64,000 nt of DNA from Bacillota bacterium (GTDB lineage Bacteria > Bacillota > Desulfotomaculia > Desulfotomaculales > Ammonificaceae). Below the pieces are notes generated by a model. That model saw only the letters and a program-made list of their open reading frames with translations, searched no databases and was not told the origin of the DNA. The stretch lies in NCBI GenBank assembly GCA_040755295.1, contig JBFMBK010000004.1:149790-213789 (forward strand). The letters are read 5' to 3'. Each line of letters opens with the position of its first letter. Within the stretch, counting starts at the first letter, position 1. Below, piece by piece: positions 1 to 8,387 of the stretch. A program made the translations under genes and the position numbers.

Positions 1-807
1 GTAGATGCCAACGGTAAGTGTCACATCGTTTATAGCGGCGCAAACGGAGAGTTAAAATATACCACGAATGCAACCTGTGATAACGGTTCGGTTACAACAT
101 TAGAGACCGGAGTCTGGGCGGGATTGCTTGGGAATCAGGACATCGCCGTTGATTCAAACGGCAAGGTCCATATAGTATACTATAACGTAAATGCTATGAA
201 TTTTATATATGTCACGAATGCTTCCGGGATATGGTCGACTTCTAAAATCGTAGATAAAGCTATTGCTAATTCACTGCCGGCATATTCGGCTTCAATTGGA
301 GTGGATTCCAATAATAAGGTCCATATCTGCTATTACGACGATGCCGCGCCTGACAGTATAAAATACGCTACCAATGTATCCGGGTCATGGGTCTCTACAA
401 CAATAGACACGATAGAATTTGCTGCCGGTTGGAGCACATCTCTGGCCGTCGATTCAAACGACAAGATCCATATTTTATATTATGAACATGAAGATGATGC
501 ACTTAAATATGCAACCAATGCCTCGGGCGCATGGCAGACGGAAATTGTGGATAATAGTTCCGGCAACGTCTCCAGTGCTTCCATCGCTATTGACAAGGCA
601 AACGGCAACCAGGTCCATGTGGTTTACGGCTCCGCTTCCGGTTTTATGTACGCAACAAAGCCGGCCGATAAGTGGGAGAGATCTAAAATAGATGAATCCT
701 GGACCGGCAGCGGCAACTCCATTGCCATAGGCCCAAACTCAATTCATGTCAGTTACAAGGACGGATTTAAAGATGACCTTAAATATGCATGGAAACCGTT
801 ACTCTAA
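1..807 (+). CDS. Repeat protein, C-terminal part (cut by window edge)
   Basis: The reading frame is open from base 1, so this is the 3' part of a longer gene. The protein is built from units of about 50 residues, each carrying a VDSNxKVHIxYY-like motif followed by a KYATNxSGxW-like motif. This resembles the blade repeats of secreted beta-propeller or BNR/sialidase-like proteins. No catalytic residues can be identified. The protein ends shortly after the last repeat (DDLKYAWKPLL) with no membrane anchor, LPXTG or SLH motif. It is probably an extracellular or surface protein; the N-terminus, and any signal peptide, lie outside the window. Function unknown. Confidence 0.75.
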   Translation, partial: VDANGKCHIVYSGANGELKYTTNATCDNGSVTTLETGVWAGLLGNQDIAVDSNGKVHIVYYNVNAMNFIYVTNASGIWSTSKIVDKAIANSLPAYSASIGVDSNNKVHICYYDDAAPDSIKYATNVSGSWVSTTIDTIEFAAGWSTSLAVDSNDKIHILYYEHEDDALKYATNASGAWQTEIVDNSSGNVSSASIAIDKANGNQVHVVYGSASGFMYATKPADKWERSKIDESWTGSGNSIAIGPNSIHVSYKDGFKDDLKYAWKPLL

Positions 808-1480
808 GGAAAGATAATTTCTTCCCTCAAACTCAGCTTTGACGCCCAACCGGCAAACTTTCCTGTAATATCAAGGGTTTCCGGGCACGGAAAAGTGACG
901 GAGAAAGAAAGAGAACAGGCTGCTTCTCCCTAAGTCCTTACAGCATAGTACAAAGGCAGCGCTAAATGGATCCGCCGGCGGACAACCGCTGTTGCGGCCG
1001 TCAAAGCCTAACTTATTAAATCAGCAAGTTTAACAGGGTCATACTTTAATTACTCGGAAGACAAAAGTCGATGGCAAGAAGGAACGAATCGTTTCTGGAA
1101 GTCCTGGCTTTTTCCTCTGGTGGGTCATGTGTTATGAAGACAGTTCTCGCGGCAACAAAGAGTGGAGCTTTCTTGAGGTGGAATTGGGGACAAAACGAAA
1201 GGAAAAAGGAGAAGGAGAGTATGGATAATATCTGGTTGGCTGTGTTTGGCAAGATAAAAATGTAGCAAACGGAACTTAATTTTTGGAGCACCCCTGCCCC
1301 CATATCTAGGAATTTATGGGAGAGTTCTTAAGTCGGTAACTGGGACCGGTAAACACAAGCAAATGACTGTGGTGGATCAGCCGATCTATAATTGCCGCAG
1401 TCATTTTCTCATCGTAAAAGATGCCGTTCCACCGGCTGAATTCCAGGTTTGTGGTGACAATAACGCTGCGTTTTTCATAG
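808..1480. other. Stretch without a supported gene
   Basis: Short open frames exist (for example 1071-1265) but none has a convincing ribosome binding site plus family resemblance. The right part, from about 1310, leads into the group II intron remnant and may be degraded intron sequence, which I could not confirm. Confidence 0.4.
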
Positions 1481-1879
1481 TATTCGGAGATTACCTGGAA
1501 GAGTGCGACTACCCGGAAAAACAAACGATTTACCGTGCGTCGCAAAACAATAGCCAAACGTCTACGGGGGAAGATCAAGGCAGTGAGGGAAGAGCTCATG
1601 CGTCGAAGGCATGAGCCTGTCCCTGTACAAGGAAAGTGGATACGCTCGGTCGTACAGGGGCACCTCAACTACTTCGCCGTGCCCGGTAACAAACAGTCAA
1701 TCGATGCATTCCGAACCGAGGTGATCAAGGGATGGCTTCACGCACTAAGACGCAGAAGCCAGAAGTCCCTTAACCTCACATGGGAAAGAATTAAGCGGCT
1801 GGTTATGACATGGGTTCCCACAGCGAAAATACTGCATCCATACCCATATCAGAGACTTCGCGTCATACACCCAAGGTAG
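1481..1879 (+). pseudogene. Group II intron reverse transcriptase/maturase, C-terminal remnant
   Basis: The frame gives RFTVRRKTIAKRLRGKIK, then a basic stretch with WIRSVVQGHLNYFAVPGN, FRTEVIKGWLHALRRRSQ and LTWERIKRL. This is the typical X/thumb and C-terminal region of bacterial group II intron-encoded proteins. The catalytic RT domains (YADD and so on) are missing: the frame meets a stop at 1478 and nothing recognisable as RT lies upstream. It is therefore a dead remnant. It is followed directly by sequence resembling intron domain V/VI, the correct relative order for an intron 3' end. Confidence 0.8.
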
Positions 1880-1952
1880 GAGCCGTATGAGGTAATGCCT
1901 CAAGTACGGATCTGTGCGGGGGGTGCCCGGTAACGGGCGTTCCTACCGTGAT
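1880..1952 (+). ncRNA. Group II intron domain V/VI remnant
   Basis: GAGCCGTATGAGG, a short loop, then CCTCAAGTACGGATC forms a domain V-like hairpin with a 5' AGC triad. One pairing position seems decayed relative to the usual GTTC end. It is followed by a second GC-rich hairpin (GCCCG/CGGGC) and a CCTAC motif like the domain VI branch-point arm, ending near GTGAT. It directly follows the maturase tail. Identified by eye; no covariance model was run. Confidence 0.65.
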
Positions 1953-1954
1953 AC

Positions 1955-2194
1955 TTTTTTCTAAGGGGAAATAGCGGGATAAGGTATTTCTTTTAGGAGA
2001 TTTAAGATGCCGCGGATTGCGAGAGGTTTGGGGCAACGGAAGGCAGGAAGTCTTTCATAAAGATCAGGATTATAAGGCTTTTATAGATTTGATGAAAGAA
2101 GCCAAAGAAAGATACCCTGTTAAACTGTTCGCGTACTGTCTAATGCCCAATCATTTTCATATGGTTTTAGCGCCCGCACTTGCCGGTGATCTGA
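1955..2194 (+). repeat. First copy of a 240-bp duplicated segment
   Basis: This segment matches 3950-4189 over 240 bp without indels and with only a few substitutions. It holds the leader and first third of a REP-associated transposase. The match stops abruptly inside codon sequence at GATCTGA, after which the two copies are unrelated. Confidence 0.9.
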
Positions 2195-2394
2195 ATGTCA
2201 AGGGGAGGGTTATCGTGACAACAAAAGACAGACTTGGAATTTTTATGGTATGCCAGAAGAACCGAGCCCATCACACAAGGCTTATCTTCTTGAAACGCTA
2301 CTCGTTTTCCTGCCGGCCCTACGACACTCGTTTCCGGCTAATCGTCAGATCTTTAGTTAAAATAAACCGGCCGCTAAAATTCAAAATATTATGA
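2007..2394 (+). pseudogene. REP-associated tyrosine transposase (RAYT), truncated copy
   Basis: The conserved start MPRIAR is present at 2007, but the body is in another frame (from about 2017: REVWGNGRQEVFHKDQDY). The frame change and loss of the usual residues between MPRIAR and RGNGRQ are shared with the second copy at 4002. The HUH motif (PNHFHMV) is retained. After residue 60 the homology ends at 2194 and the frame runs through unrelated sequence to a stop at 2394. The catalytic tyrosine region is missing, so this copy cannot be active. Confidence 0.85.
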
Positions 2395-2471
2395 TATGAT
2401 AAATTCGAGAGACTGACTGAAACTTTCTAATAATATAAGTGTAGTTTTAAAATTAAGATTAAACAGAGGTG

Positions 2472-3031
2472 ATGGGAGACTTGGAAAAAAGAATTGATGA
2501 CATTTGGCAAGACTTTAACCTAACACTTAATAATTGTATTAAAAAAAGAGTTAAAAACGGATATGATGTAGAAGATATTTTGCAAGATATACGATTCAAA
2601 ACAACATAGATAGTTTGAAAGATGAAAAGAAAGTCTCTGCCTGGGTCTATAGAATAACAAGAAATGCTATTGTTGATTATTACAGAAGGAAAGAGAAGAC
2701 CCCCGAATTAACTCAAATTCCTGAGCCTACAGTAAATGTTTCTTTAGATGAATTAAGTGTTAATGCTGAAATCTCTAATTGTTTGCCGGAGATGATTGGT
2801 CACTTGCCAGAAAAATATAAACAGGCAATAATTTTTGCGGAGTTTCATAATCTTACTCAAAAGGAACTAGGTGAAAAAGTAGGACTTTCATTATCCGGCG
2901 CAAAGTCTAGGGTTCAGAGAGCCAGAGAAAAGCTTAAAGAGATGCTCTTAGGCTGCTGCGATCTTGAATTTGACCGTTTAGGGAATATTATCGACTACAA
3001 GCATAAAAGCAACGCTTGTAAATTTTGTTAA
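2472..3031 (+). pseudogene. sigZ: SigZ-like ECF sigma factor, frameshifted
   Basis: ATG at 2472 follows AGAGGTG. The first frame reads MGDLEKRIDDIW ... DVEDILQDI, a sigma region 2.1 start, then hits a stop near 2609. The remainder continues in another frame as IQNNIDSLKDEKKVSAWVYRITRNAIVDYYRR (region 2.2-2.4) and PEKYKQAIIFAEFHNLTQKELGEKVGLSLSGAKSRVQRAREKL split over the linker (region 4 helix-turn-helix). It ends with the Cys-containing tail typical of SigZ (GCCDLEFD ... CKFC). Joining the parts needs a small deletion around 2589-2593. Either the gene was recently inactivated or there is a sequencing error. It lies about 95 bp before the DUF2703 gene, a likely target or partner. Confidence 0.8.
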
Positions 3032-3126
3032 TTTAAAAAACGTAAAACTTTGCGTCTCTTTTGTGTTATCCTCCGTCTTTATAAATGAAAGTCTATGAGA
3101 CTAAACTATACGAGGAGTGATTTATA

Positions 3127-3747
3127 ATGGTCGAGAATGCAAACGGTTGTTCCTGTGATTCCGGCTGCTGCAATGTTAATCAGGATAGTCAAGCCCAAAA
3201 AAGGCAGGTTATTATTGACTTTTTATACCTGGATTTAAGCGTGTGTGCTCCCTGCCAGGGAACAGACTCAAGCCTTGCTGAAGCCGTATTAGAAGTATCG
3301 AAGATACTTCAAGCCACAGGCGTTGATGTAGTGGTAAACAAAATCAATATGCAAAGCGAGGAACAAGCCAGGGCTTGGAAATTTGTAAGCTCTCCTACTA
3401 TTCGTATAAACGGGAATGATATTCAATTGGATGTAAAGGAAAGCCTTTGTGAGTCTTGCGGGGATCTCTGTGGTGATGATGTTGAATGCCGTGTCTGGGT
3501 TTATCAGGGAAAGGAATACACCGTTCCGCCCAAAGCTATGATAATTGAAGCAATCCTGAAAGAAGTGTACGGAGGGGTAAGCCACCCTGCAAATTCTACT
3601 GAGAAGGAATATGTCATGCCTGACAACTTGAAACGATTTTATGCTGCAATGAAAAATAAGCAATCAGATAAAATGGAAAGTAAAACACTACAGACTAAAA
3701 ACAATTGTTGCTGCGGATCTACCGGTTCAAAAAACAGCTGCTGTTAG
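3127..3747 (+). CDS. DUF2703 cysteine-rich thioredoxin-like protein
   Basis: A 206-residue protein with a Cys-rich N-terminus (CSCDSGCCNV), a central thioredoxin-like DUF2703 domain (VIIDFLYLDLSVCAPCQGTD, with a CxPC-type CAPC motif at about residues 39-42, and FVSSPTIRING), a second Cys group (CESCGDLCGDDVEC) and a Cys-rich tail (CCCG ... CC). The family is often found beside redox, arsenic or metal genes and next to SigZ-type sigma factors, as here. A role in metal/metalloid binding or thiol chemistry is inferred. ATG is preceded by GAGGAGTG. It is followed by a strong terminator at 3776-3803. Confidence 0.8.
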   Translation: MVENANGCSCDSGCCNVNQDSQAQKRQVIIDFLYLDLSVCAPCQGTDSSLAEAVLEVSKILQATGVDVVVNKINMQSEEQARAWKFVSSPTIRINGNDIQLDVKESLCESCGDLCGDDVECRVWVYQGKEYTVPPKAMIIEAILKEVYGGVSHPANSTEKEYVMPDNLKRFYAAMKNKQSDKMESKTLQTKNNCCCGSTGSKNSCC

Positions 3748-3775
3748 GAAATTTATTTAAAAATTTATTTAAGGA

Positions 3776-3803
3776 GGAGTCGAGTAATCGGCTTCTTTTT
3801 TTT
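3776..3803 (+). terminator. Rho-independent terminator after DUF2703 gene
   Basis: An 8-bp stem (GGAGTCGA with TCGGCTTC, two G-U pairs) with a 4-nt loop is followed by eight T. Confidence 0.8.
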
Positions 3804-3823
3804 ATGCAAGGGGACTGTTCCTT

Positions 3824-3930
3824 GTGCGGCCGAGCGAAGTCGTAGGAGTTAACAGGTGTAAACCCTGTCTGGTAAGGTTCAGCCAACCGCCAGTAGCGAG
3901 TCTTGGAGGTACAGGGGCAACCCTGGGAAG
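3824..3930 (+). ncRNA. Group II intron 5' (domain I) fragment
   Basis: It begins GTGCGGCCGAGCGAAGTCG and continues with GGTGTAAACCCTGTCTGG, CCAACCGCCAGTAGCGAG and TCTTGGAGGTACAGGGGC. This order and wording resemble the 5' end (GTGYG) and domain I of bacterial group II introns. It stops before any ORF and is followed by the RAYT element. Its 5' position complements the 3' intron remnant at 1481-1952, so both may come from one intron broken by rearrangement. No structural model was run. Confidence 0.55.
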
Positions 3931-3936
3931 AGAAAA

Positions 3937-4655
3937 GGGGACAGGCTGTTTTTTTCTAAGGGGAAATAGCGGGATAAGGTTTTTCTTTTAGGAGATTTAA
4001 GATGCCGCGGATTGCGAGAGGTTTGGGGCAATGGAAGGCAGGAAGTCTTTCATAAAGATCAGGATTACAAGGCTTTTATAGATTTGATGAAAGAAGCCAA
4101 AGAAAGATACCCGGTTAAACTATTCGCATACTGTCTAATGCCCAATCATTTTCATATGGTTTTAGCGCCCGCACTTGCCGGTGATCTGAGCAAGTGGATG
4201 CAATGGTTAATGACCAGTCACGTACGTCGTTATCACAACCACTATGGAACCACCGGGCATATATGGCAGGGGCGGTATAAAAGCTTTATTATCCAGGAAG
4301 ACGATCATCTATTGACAGTTCTAAGATATGTGGAGGGCAATCCGGTTCGGGCGTCGTTAGCAAATTCAGCAAAAGACTGGCCATGGTCATCCCATAAAGG
4401 GAGAATAAATGTAAATAAAAATCTATTGCTGGATGAAGTACCTTTCCGATTACCTGAAAACTGGGAAGAATACGTTGATGGATTTCTTAATGAGAGAGAG
4501 CTTAAAAAGCTTCGCAACAGCGTATCCGGCAATCGCCTTTTGGAATGCCTGCATGGCAGGCGAAAGTGGCGAAAGAAGTTGGTTTAGAGTCTACCCTCAG
4601 ACCAAGGGGTAGGCCGAGGAAGTGTTTGAATGAGTAATAAAAGTAGCCTGTCTCC
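3937..4655 (+). mobile_element. RAYT element with REP-like flanks
   Basis: The transposase gene is bracketed by GGGGACAGGCT (3937-3947) and its near-perfect inverse AGCCTGTCTCC (4645-4655). These short GACAGGCT repeats are typical flanks of RAYT/IS200-like elements. The first copy at 1955 lacks the left flank and carries intron sequence there instead. Confidence 0.65.
4002..4587 (+). pseudogene. REP-associated tyrosine transposase (RAYT), longer copy
   Basis: A Y1_Tnp (HUH) family protein. ATG at 4002 gives only MPRIARG before a frame change; the body runs from TTG 4012 to 4587 (191 residues). The HUH motif is PNHFHMV, followed by GTTGHIWQGRYKS, a region with the conserved YVEGNPVRA (probable catalytic tyrosine) and DWPWSSH. 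Roughly 10-15 residues normally found between MPRIAR and RGNGRQ are absent, and the same defect is in the other copy, so the lesion predates the duplication. It may still be translated from TTG, but loss of the first beta strand argues that it is inactive or acts only when supplied in trans. Confidence 0.75.
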
Positions 4656-4734
4656 TTATTTATCACCTATGTTGCCCTAAAGGCCGCGCGGCATGAGCTT
4701 GTTTCAGCGTAAACAACTTTAACAGTAAAAGAAG

Positions 4735-4765
4735 GCCGGCCGCCTGGGAAGCGACCGGCTTTTTT
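4735..4765. terminator. Bidirectional-type hairpin terminator
   Basis: GCCGGCCGC and GCGACCGGC pair over 9 bp (one G-U) around a 7-nt loop. Six T follow on the plus strand, and a T-rich run (TTCTTTTA) follows on the minus strand. It sits between the RAYT element and the minus-strand fragment that ends at 4809, and could serve either. Confidence 0.7.
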
Positions 4766-4808
4766 CATTGCTTGTTTTTTCGGCGCGGCGAACGTAATGT
4801 TCCGGTCG

Positions 4809-5054
4809 TCAGGGCTGGATGGTGAAAACGGCGTCGCTGGCGTCGTTGCCGATAATGGCTGCGGCGGAGTCCTTAAGCACCACTTTTGCTTTGCACTGCG
4901 TTTTTGCAGCCGTCACCGCCGGGACCGTCCAGTCAAAACTACCGGGATTGCCTGTCAAAGTCCTTATATCCGTGAAAGTTGTCCCGTTGTCTTTAGATAA
5001 TTTTAAGGTTACGCTTGCCACCGGTCTGATTGTGCCGGCCAAAAATAGAGACAC
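4809..5054 (-). pseudogene. Fragment of a secreted Ig/fibronectin-like repeat protein
   Basis: The 81-residue translation contains VTLKLSKDNGTTFTDI, NPGSFDWTVP and CKAKVVLKDSAAAIIGNDAS, the pattern of beta-sandwich repeat domains at the ends of large secreted proteins. No ribosome binding site or signal peptide is present and the frame begins in mid-domain. It is taken as the surviving C-terminal piece of a lost gene. It ends 44 bp before the hairpin at 4735-4765, which fits a former gene end. Confidence 0.6.
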
Positions 5055-5685
5055 TTCAAGATCTCAAGGGGCGGCAGAATAGCTTTGTTCCGATTTTCAC
5101 TGCGGTACTTGCCACGGCATGTTACGGGACGATTGTTCGGCGCATTCGCATGTTCGGATGCAGCGTAAGTTGCGGCGCAATCCGGCCGTATCCTCGCTGA
5201 ACCGGGGCAGGATTTCATTGAAATACCGGCAAGTGAAGTAAAAAAAACAGTAAACCCGCGAAGGCTTCGCGGGTTTCAGCATTCAGGGAGAGGCGGGTTG
5301 AAGGTTAACGCGCCAATTTGGCTTATAACTCAACTCGTTTTGTGGCAGGAACCGCAGCCGATGGGTGCGGCATTATAGTGCTCGTATTTTGTTACACTAC
5401 CGGGGTGACACATATATATATACCGTCCGGGCTGGACATTTCGGGGGGCAAGGCGTGTAACAGGTTTGAAACTCCTTTAGGGTAGTCTAGGTCCTGAATG
5501 GACTTGCCTGCTTTATTAGAAAAAAGTTATTATTATTCAGGACCTGGCCCCTGTTTTCCGACTTATGGTTTGAAACACCTGAGAAAACCGTTTTCGGAAC
5601 ATAACATTGAGCCATCAAACGTATTTCGGGAAGTCGCGTTCGTTCGAAGGCCGGCGGACGGCTGCAGTTCAAGGGAGGCGAAACG
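5055..5685. other. Intergenic region with hairpins, no gene seen
   Basis: It contains a near-perfect 25-nt hairpin at 5252-5276 (AAACCCGCGAAG/CTTCGCGGGTTT) with a T-rich run on the minus strand, so a terminator for leftward transcripts. It also holds a short AT dinucleotide run near 5411-5421, and an 11-bp perfect inverted repeat AGGTCCTGAAT (5489-5499)/ATTCAGGACCT (5535-5545). No coding frame is convincing. Confidence 0.5.
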
Positions 5686-6129
5686 ATGGGATGGATGAAC
5701 ACATTCGCAAGAATTCTTGCGCTGCTGGGGACGGCCGCCGTTTGGTTGCCCGTTGCCGCTATGCTGGCAACTTCGGTGCCGGGTTCTCTTCGGACAGGAA
5801 CTTTCAGAATCGACTACCTCATGCCGGCGGAGCTGTTTCCGCTTGCCCTCGTGGGCGGTGTCCTGCTCATCTTAGCGGCAGTTATTGCCCGTAGCCACAA
5901 GCGCCTCATCGGGTGGGGGTTCGGACTTGCTGTGGGGGCGCTTGTCGCCGGCCAGGCGCTCGCGGTTGCGACGGGACTGGCGTCGGGAGAGACAGAGCCT
6001 GTTGGGTTCCCCTGGGCTCTCGTCGTGGGCTCTCTCGCGCTGTATACGGTTGGCCTTGTCGTGCTCGGCTGCGCCGGAGTCATGTTGACGCGCTTCGTAT
6101 GTCGGCGGCAGGAGGACGGGGGCGACTAA
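5686..6129 (+). CDS. Hypothetical membrane protein, four TM segments
   Basis: A 147-residue hydrophobic protein. Transmembrane segments are visible at about residues 8-28 (ILALLGTAAVWLPVAAML), 45-65 (LFPLALVGGVLLILAAVI), 72-95 and 110-135. ATG at 5686 is preceded by GGGAGGCG. I do not recognise a family. It heads a run of closely spaced plus-strand genes (membrane protein, membrane protein, ICMT-like methyltransferase), and base composition here is GC-richer than in the mobile region to the left. Function unknown, possibly an accessory membrane component acting with the methyltransferase. Confidence 0.65.
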   Translation: MGWMNTFARILALLGTAAVWLPVAAMLATSVPGSLRTGTFRIDYLMPAELFPLALVGGVLLILAAVIARSHKRLIGWGFGLAVGALVAGQALAVATGLASGETEPVGFPWALVVGSLALYTVGLVVLGCAGVMLTRFVCRRQEDGGD

Positions 6130-6216
6130 GTTGTGCCCGCGTAGAGCCGAATCGCTCTGAATGTGACCAGCACAGGGATTAAGATTAGAAAGGTTATCCG
6201 GGGTGAGGTGATTGGG

Positions 6217-6567
6217 ATGGCTGAGAACGAAGCAGGTGAAGAAAGCGCGGACAGCAATGGACGTGGGTTCCTGTCGAGGCCGTCGACGCGGCTCGGATGG
6301 TGGTCCGTCGGGCTGACGGCCGCGTTCGTGCTCCTCTCCGCCGTCAATGCCGCGGTATTCATGCACTTGTCGGAGGATGTACCGTGGCGGCGGACGGTAC
6401 TGCCTTTCTACGGCATCGCGATGATGTCGTGCGGGTTGGCCGCCGGGATAGCCGCCCTGATCGCCGTGATGCGGCGGCACGAACGCTCGTGGCTCGTATG
6501 GCTGCCCATATTGGCCGGGTTGTTTGTCGTTACGTTCGTTTTCGGCGAGTTCCTGGCTCCGCACTAA
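6217..6567 (+). CDS. Hypothetical membrane protein, three TM segments
   Basis: A 116-residue protein. ATG at 6217 is preferred because GGTGAGGTG lies 8 nt upstream; an in-frame GTG further upstream (6163) has no such signal. A hydrophilic N-terminus of about 28 residues is followed by hydrophobic segments near residues 30-53, 65-90 and 96-113. It ends 15 bp before the next gene, with AAGGAG in the gap, so the two are probably co-transcribed. No family recognised. Confidence 0.6.
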   Translation: MAENEAGEESADSNGRGFLSRPSTRLGWWSVGLTAAFVLLSAVNAAVFMHLSEDVPWRRTVLPFYGIAMMSCGLAAGIAALIAVMRRHERSWLVWLPILAGLFVVTFVFGEFLAPH

Positions 6568-6582
6568 GAAGGAGTACGGATA

Positions 6583-7074
6583 ATGATGCCTCGAATTCCC
6601 TGGTGGAAAGGCTTGCGTGGCGAATGGCTGGTTGTTGCCCAGGTTCCCCTGTTTGCACTTGCGGTCTTTGGGCCGCGTACGTGGTTGGGGTGGCCGAGCT
6701 GGACCTTTCCGTATACACTGCTCGGCTCTATTGCGGGGGGCGTCCTGATACCGGCGGGCGTCCTTTTAGTCATAACCGGCATACTTAGCCTGGGTGCAAA
6801 TATTACTCCTCTGCCTTATCCTAGAGACCGGGCGACACTGGTAGAAACGGGGCCATATCGGCTTGTGCGCCACCCGATGTACAGCGGCGGGGTTCTTATG
6901 GCTTTCGGCTGGGCTTTCTGGGTCCACGGCTGGCTGACTATCGGTTATGCGGCAATTCTGTTCGTGTTCTTTGATGCCAAGTCGCGTATTGAAGAACGGT
7001 GGTTGAAAGAAAGATTCTCTGAATATGCCGCCTATCAAAAGCGTGTACGTAAACTGGTCCCGTTTATCTACTAA
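6583..7074 (+). CDS. Isoprenylcysteine carboxyl methyltransferase-family membrane protein
   Basis: A 163-residue integral membrane methyltransferase of the ICMT/PEMT type. The diagnostic C-terminal half has GPYRLVRHPMYSG (about residues 90-103), then a hydrophobic hairpin and SRIEERWLKERF, the SAM-binding and catalytic signature of this family. Bacterial members methylate small lipophilic or unknown substrates; the substrate here cannot be told. It may act with the two upstream membrane proteins. ATG ATG start after AGGAG. Confidence 0.75.
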   Translation: MMPRIPWWKGLRGEWLVVAQVPLFALAVFGPRTWLGWPSWTFPYTLLGSIAGGVLIPAGVLLVITGILSLGANITPLPYPRDRATLVETGPYRLVRHPMYSGGVLMAFGWAFWVHGWLTIGYAAILFVFFDAKSRIEERWLKERFSEYAAYQKRVRKLVPFIY

Positions 7075-7235
7075 CGCTGCAGACTATATTAAAAACGCCC
7101 CATGCGGCAATCCGCACAACGAAGAATAAAAATCGGCGCTGGAAACGGAATTTGCCTGTTATCTGGTCTTTATTGTCTTGATTCATGGCGTTCTTGGCGT
7201 CTTGGCGGTTAGATTTGTTTTCGGAGGAGGACTAA

Positions 7236-7973
7236 ATGCTAGACGATCCATACGAGGGGTTTGCGGAACGCTACGATAGGATGAAACCTAAAGACCCGCT
7301 TCGAGAGCGGTTCTTTCATGACCTTTTCGCGAAGCATCGGGTATCTGCAGTCCTTGATTGCGCGTGCGGCACCGGGCTTGATCTGATTCTGTTTGATTCC
7401 TTCGGCTGCAAGGTTCACGGCTCCGACCGCTCGGAGGCGATGCTTGCGCAAGCCCGCAAAAACATCGCGGAGGCGAAGAAAAACATTCCTCTCAGTAAAG
7501 TGGACTATCGCGAGTTGGACAAGCGCTTCGAAGCTGAATTCGATGCCGTCGTATGCATGAGCAACTCTATAAACGAATGCTTTGAAGATGCGGAGGTCCT
7601 TCGGGCGCTGCGGAGCATAAAATCCGTATTGCGTACGGGGGGCATTCTGGTGTTTGATCAAGGGCAGTCCGACGCAGGTATGAAAAAGCCTCCGAGGTTT
7701 GATCCTGCAGTGAATGACCGGGACTTTTCACGGCTGCTTGTGATGGATTACTCGCAGAACGTAATGGAGGTCGAGGTCTTTGATTTCATACACACTCAAG
7801 ACGTTTTTGATTTCAAACACTCGTCTTTTCGTATCCGGATCCGCCTCAAGGACGACTGGGACCGCATTCTTGCCGGGGCGGGATTCAGCAAGGTGGATTA
7901 CGCGGGAGACTGGGAAGGTTCTCCTTACGATAAAGCATCGAGCAAACGACTGATTGCCGTGGCTCGGGAATAG
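7236..7973 (+). CDS. Class I SAM-dependent methyltransferase
   Basis: A 245-residue protein with a Rossmann-type methyltransferase fold: motif I VLDCACGTGLDLILF (about residues 39-53), motif II VHGSDRSEAMLAQA, and motif IV/V region FDAVVCMSNSINECFED followed by GGILVFDQG. The pattern resembles glycine/sarcosine or ubiquinone-type small-molecule methyltransferases, but no substrate can be assigned. ATG is preceded by GGAGGAGG. Upstream (7183-7205) is a GGCGTTCTTGGCGTC dispersed motif also seen near 10.9-11.0 kb. Downstream is a cupin gene, 58 bp away. Confidence 0.8.
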   Translation: MLDDPYEGFAERYDRMKPKDPLRERFFHDLFAKHRVSAVLDCACGTGLDLILFDSFGCKVHGSDRSEAMLAQARKNIAEAKKNIPLSKVDYRELDKRFEAEFDAVVCMSNSINECFEDAEVLRALRSIKSVLRTGGILVFDQGQSDAGMKKPPRFDPAVNDRDFSRLLVMDYSQNVMEVEVFDFIHTQDVFDFKHSSFRIRIRLKDDWDRILAGAGFSKVDYAGDWEGSPYDKASSKRLIAVARE

Positions 7974-8031
7974 AAGTTCCGTGATATACCGCGCGACCGG
8001 CATAAGTTGCCGGAAAGACGAAGGATAAAAA

Positions 8032-8346
8032 ATGGAACGGTATAAGATAGTATTCGATTCCCTGGCGTGGCAGGTTCCCGCGGCGGGCGTCCGGTTCAAG
8101 GTCTTTCGGGACGGATCGATGCAGGTTCGGCTGGTGGAGTTCACTTCCGGGTTCGTCGAGCATGACTGGTGCGAGAAGGGCCATATCAGGGTCGTGCTCA
8201 AGGGCGAGCTTGAGATCGACTTCCGCGGCCGTATCGTGCATTACCCGGAAGGCTCGGGCATCTTCATTCCCGTCGGTCCGGAAAGCGGGCACAAGGCGGG
8301 GTCCGTTACTTCGAGCATCCTGCTCTTCCTGGTGGAAGAGGTATAG
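8032..8346 (+). CDS. Small cupin-domain protein
   Basis: A 104-residue single-domain cupin. It has a VRLVEFTSGFVEHDWCEKGHIRVV stretch (split metal-site motif 1 with H and E/H positions), GELEIDFRGRIVHYPEGSGIFIP and a late histidine (GPESGHKAG). It probably binds a metal ion; possible roles include sensing, isomerisation or redox chemistry, none of which can be chosen from sequence. GGATAAAA-type weak RBS before ATG. It ends just before a broken metallo-beta-lactamase-fold remnant. Confidence 0.7.
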   Translation: MERYKIVFDSLAWQVPAAGVRFKVFRDGSMQVRLVEFTSGFVEHDWCEKGHIRVVLKGELEIDFRGRIVHYPEGSGIFIPVGPESGHKAGSVTSSILLFLVEEV

Positions 8347-8387
8347 CTTCCCGGGACCGCTTTACGTTTTAGAATCATTTACTCGCC

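Noticed and set aside
1071..1265. 64-residue frame upstream of the intron remnant
   Set aside because: No family resemblance or ribosome binding site.
5872..6564. Long minus-strand open frame opposite the membrane-protein genes
   Set aside because: Shadow of GC-rich plus-strand genes that have membrane-protein character and good ribosome binding sites.
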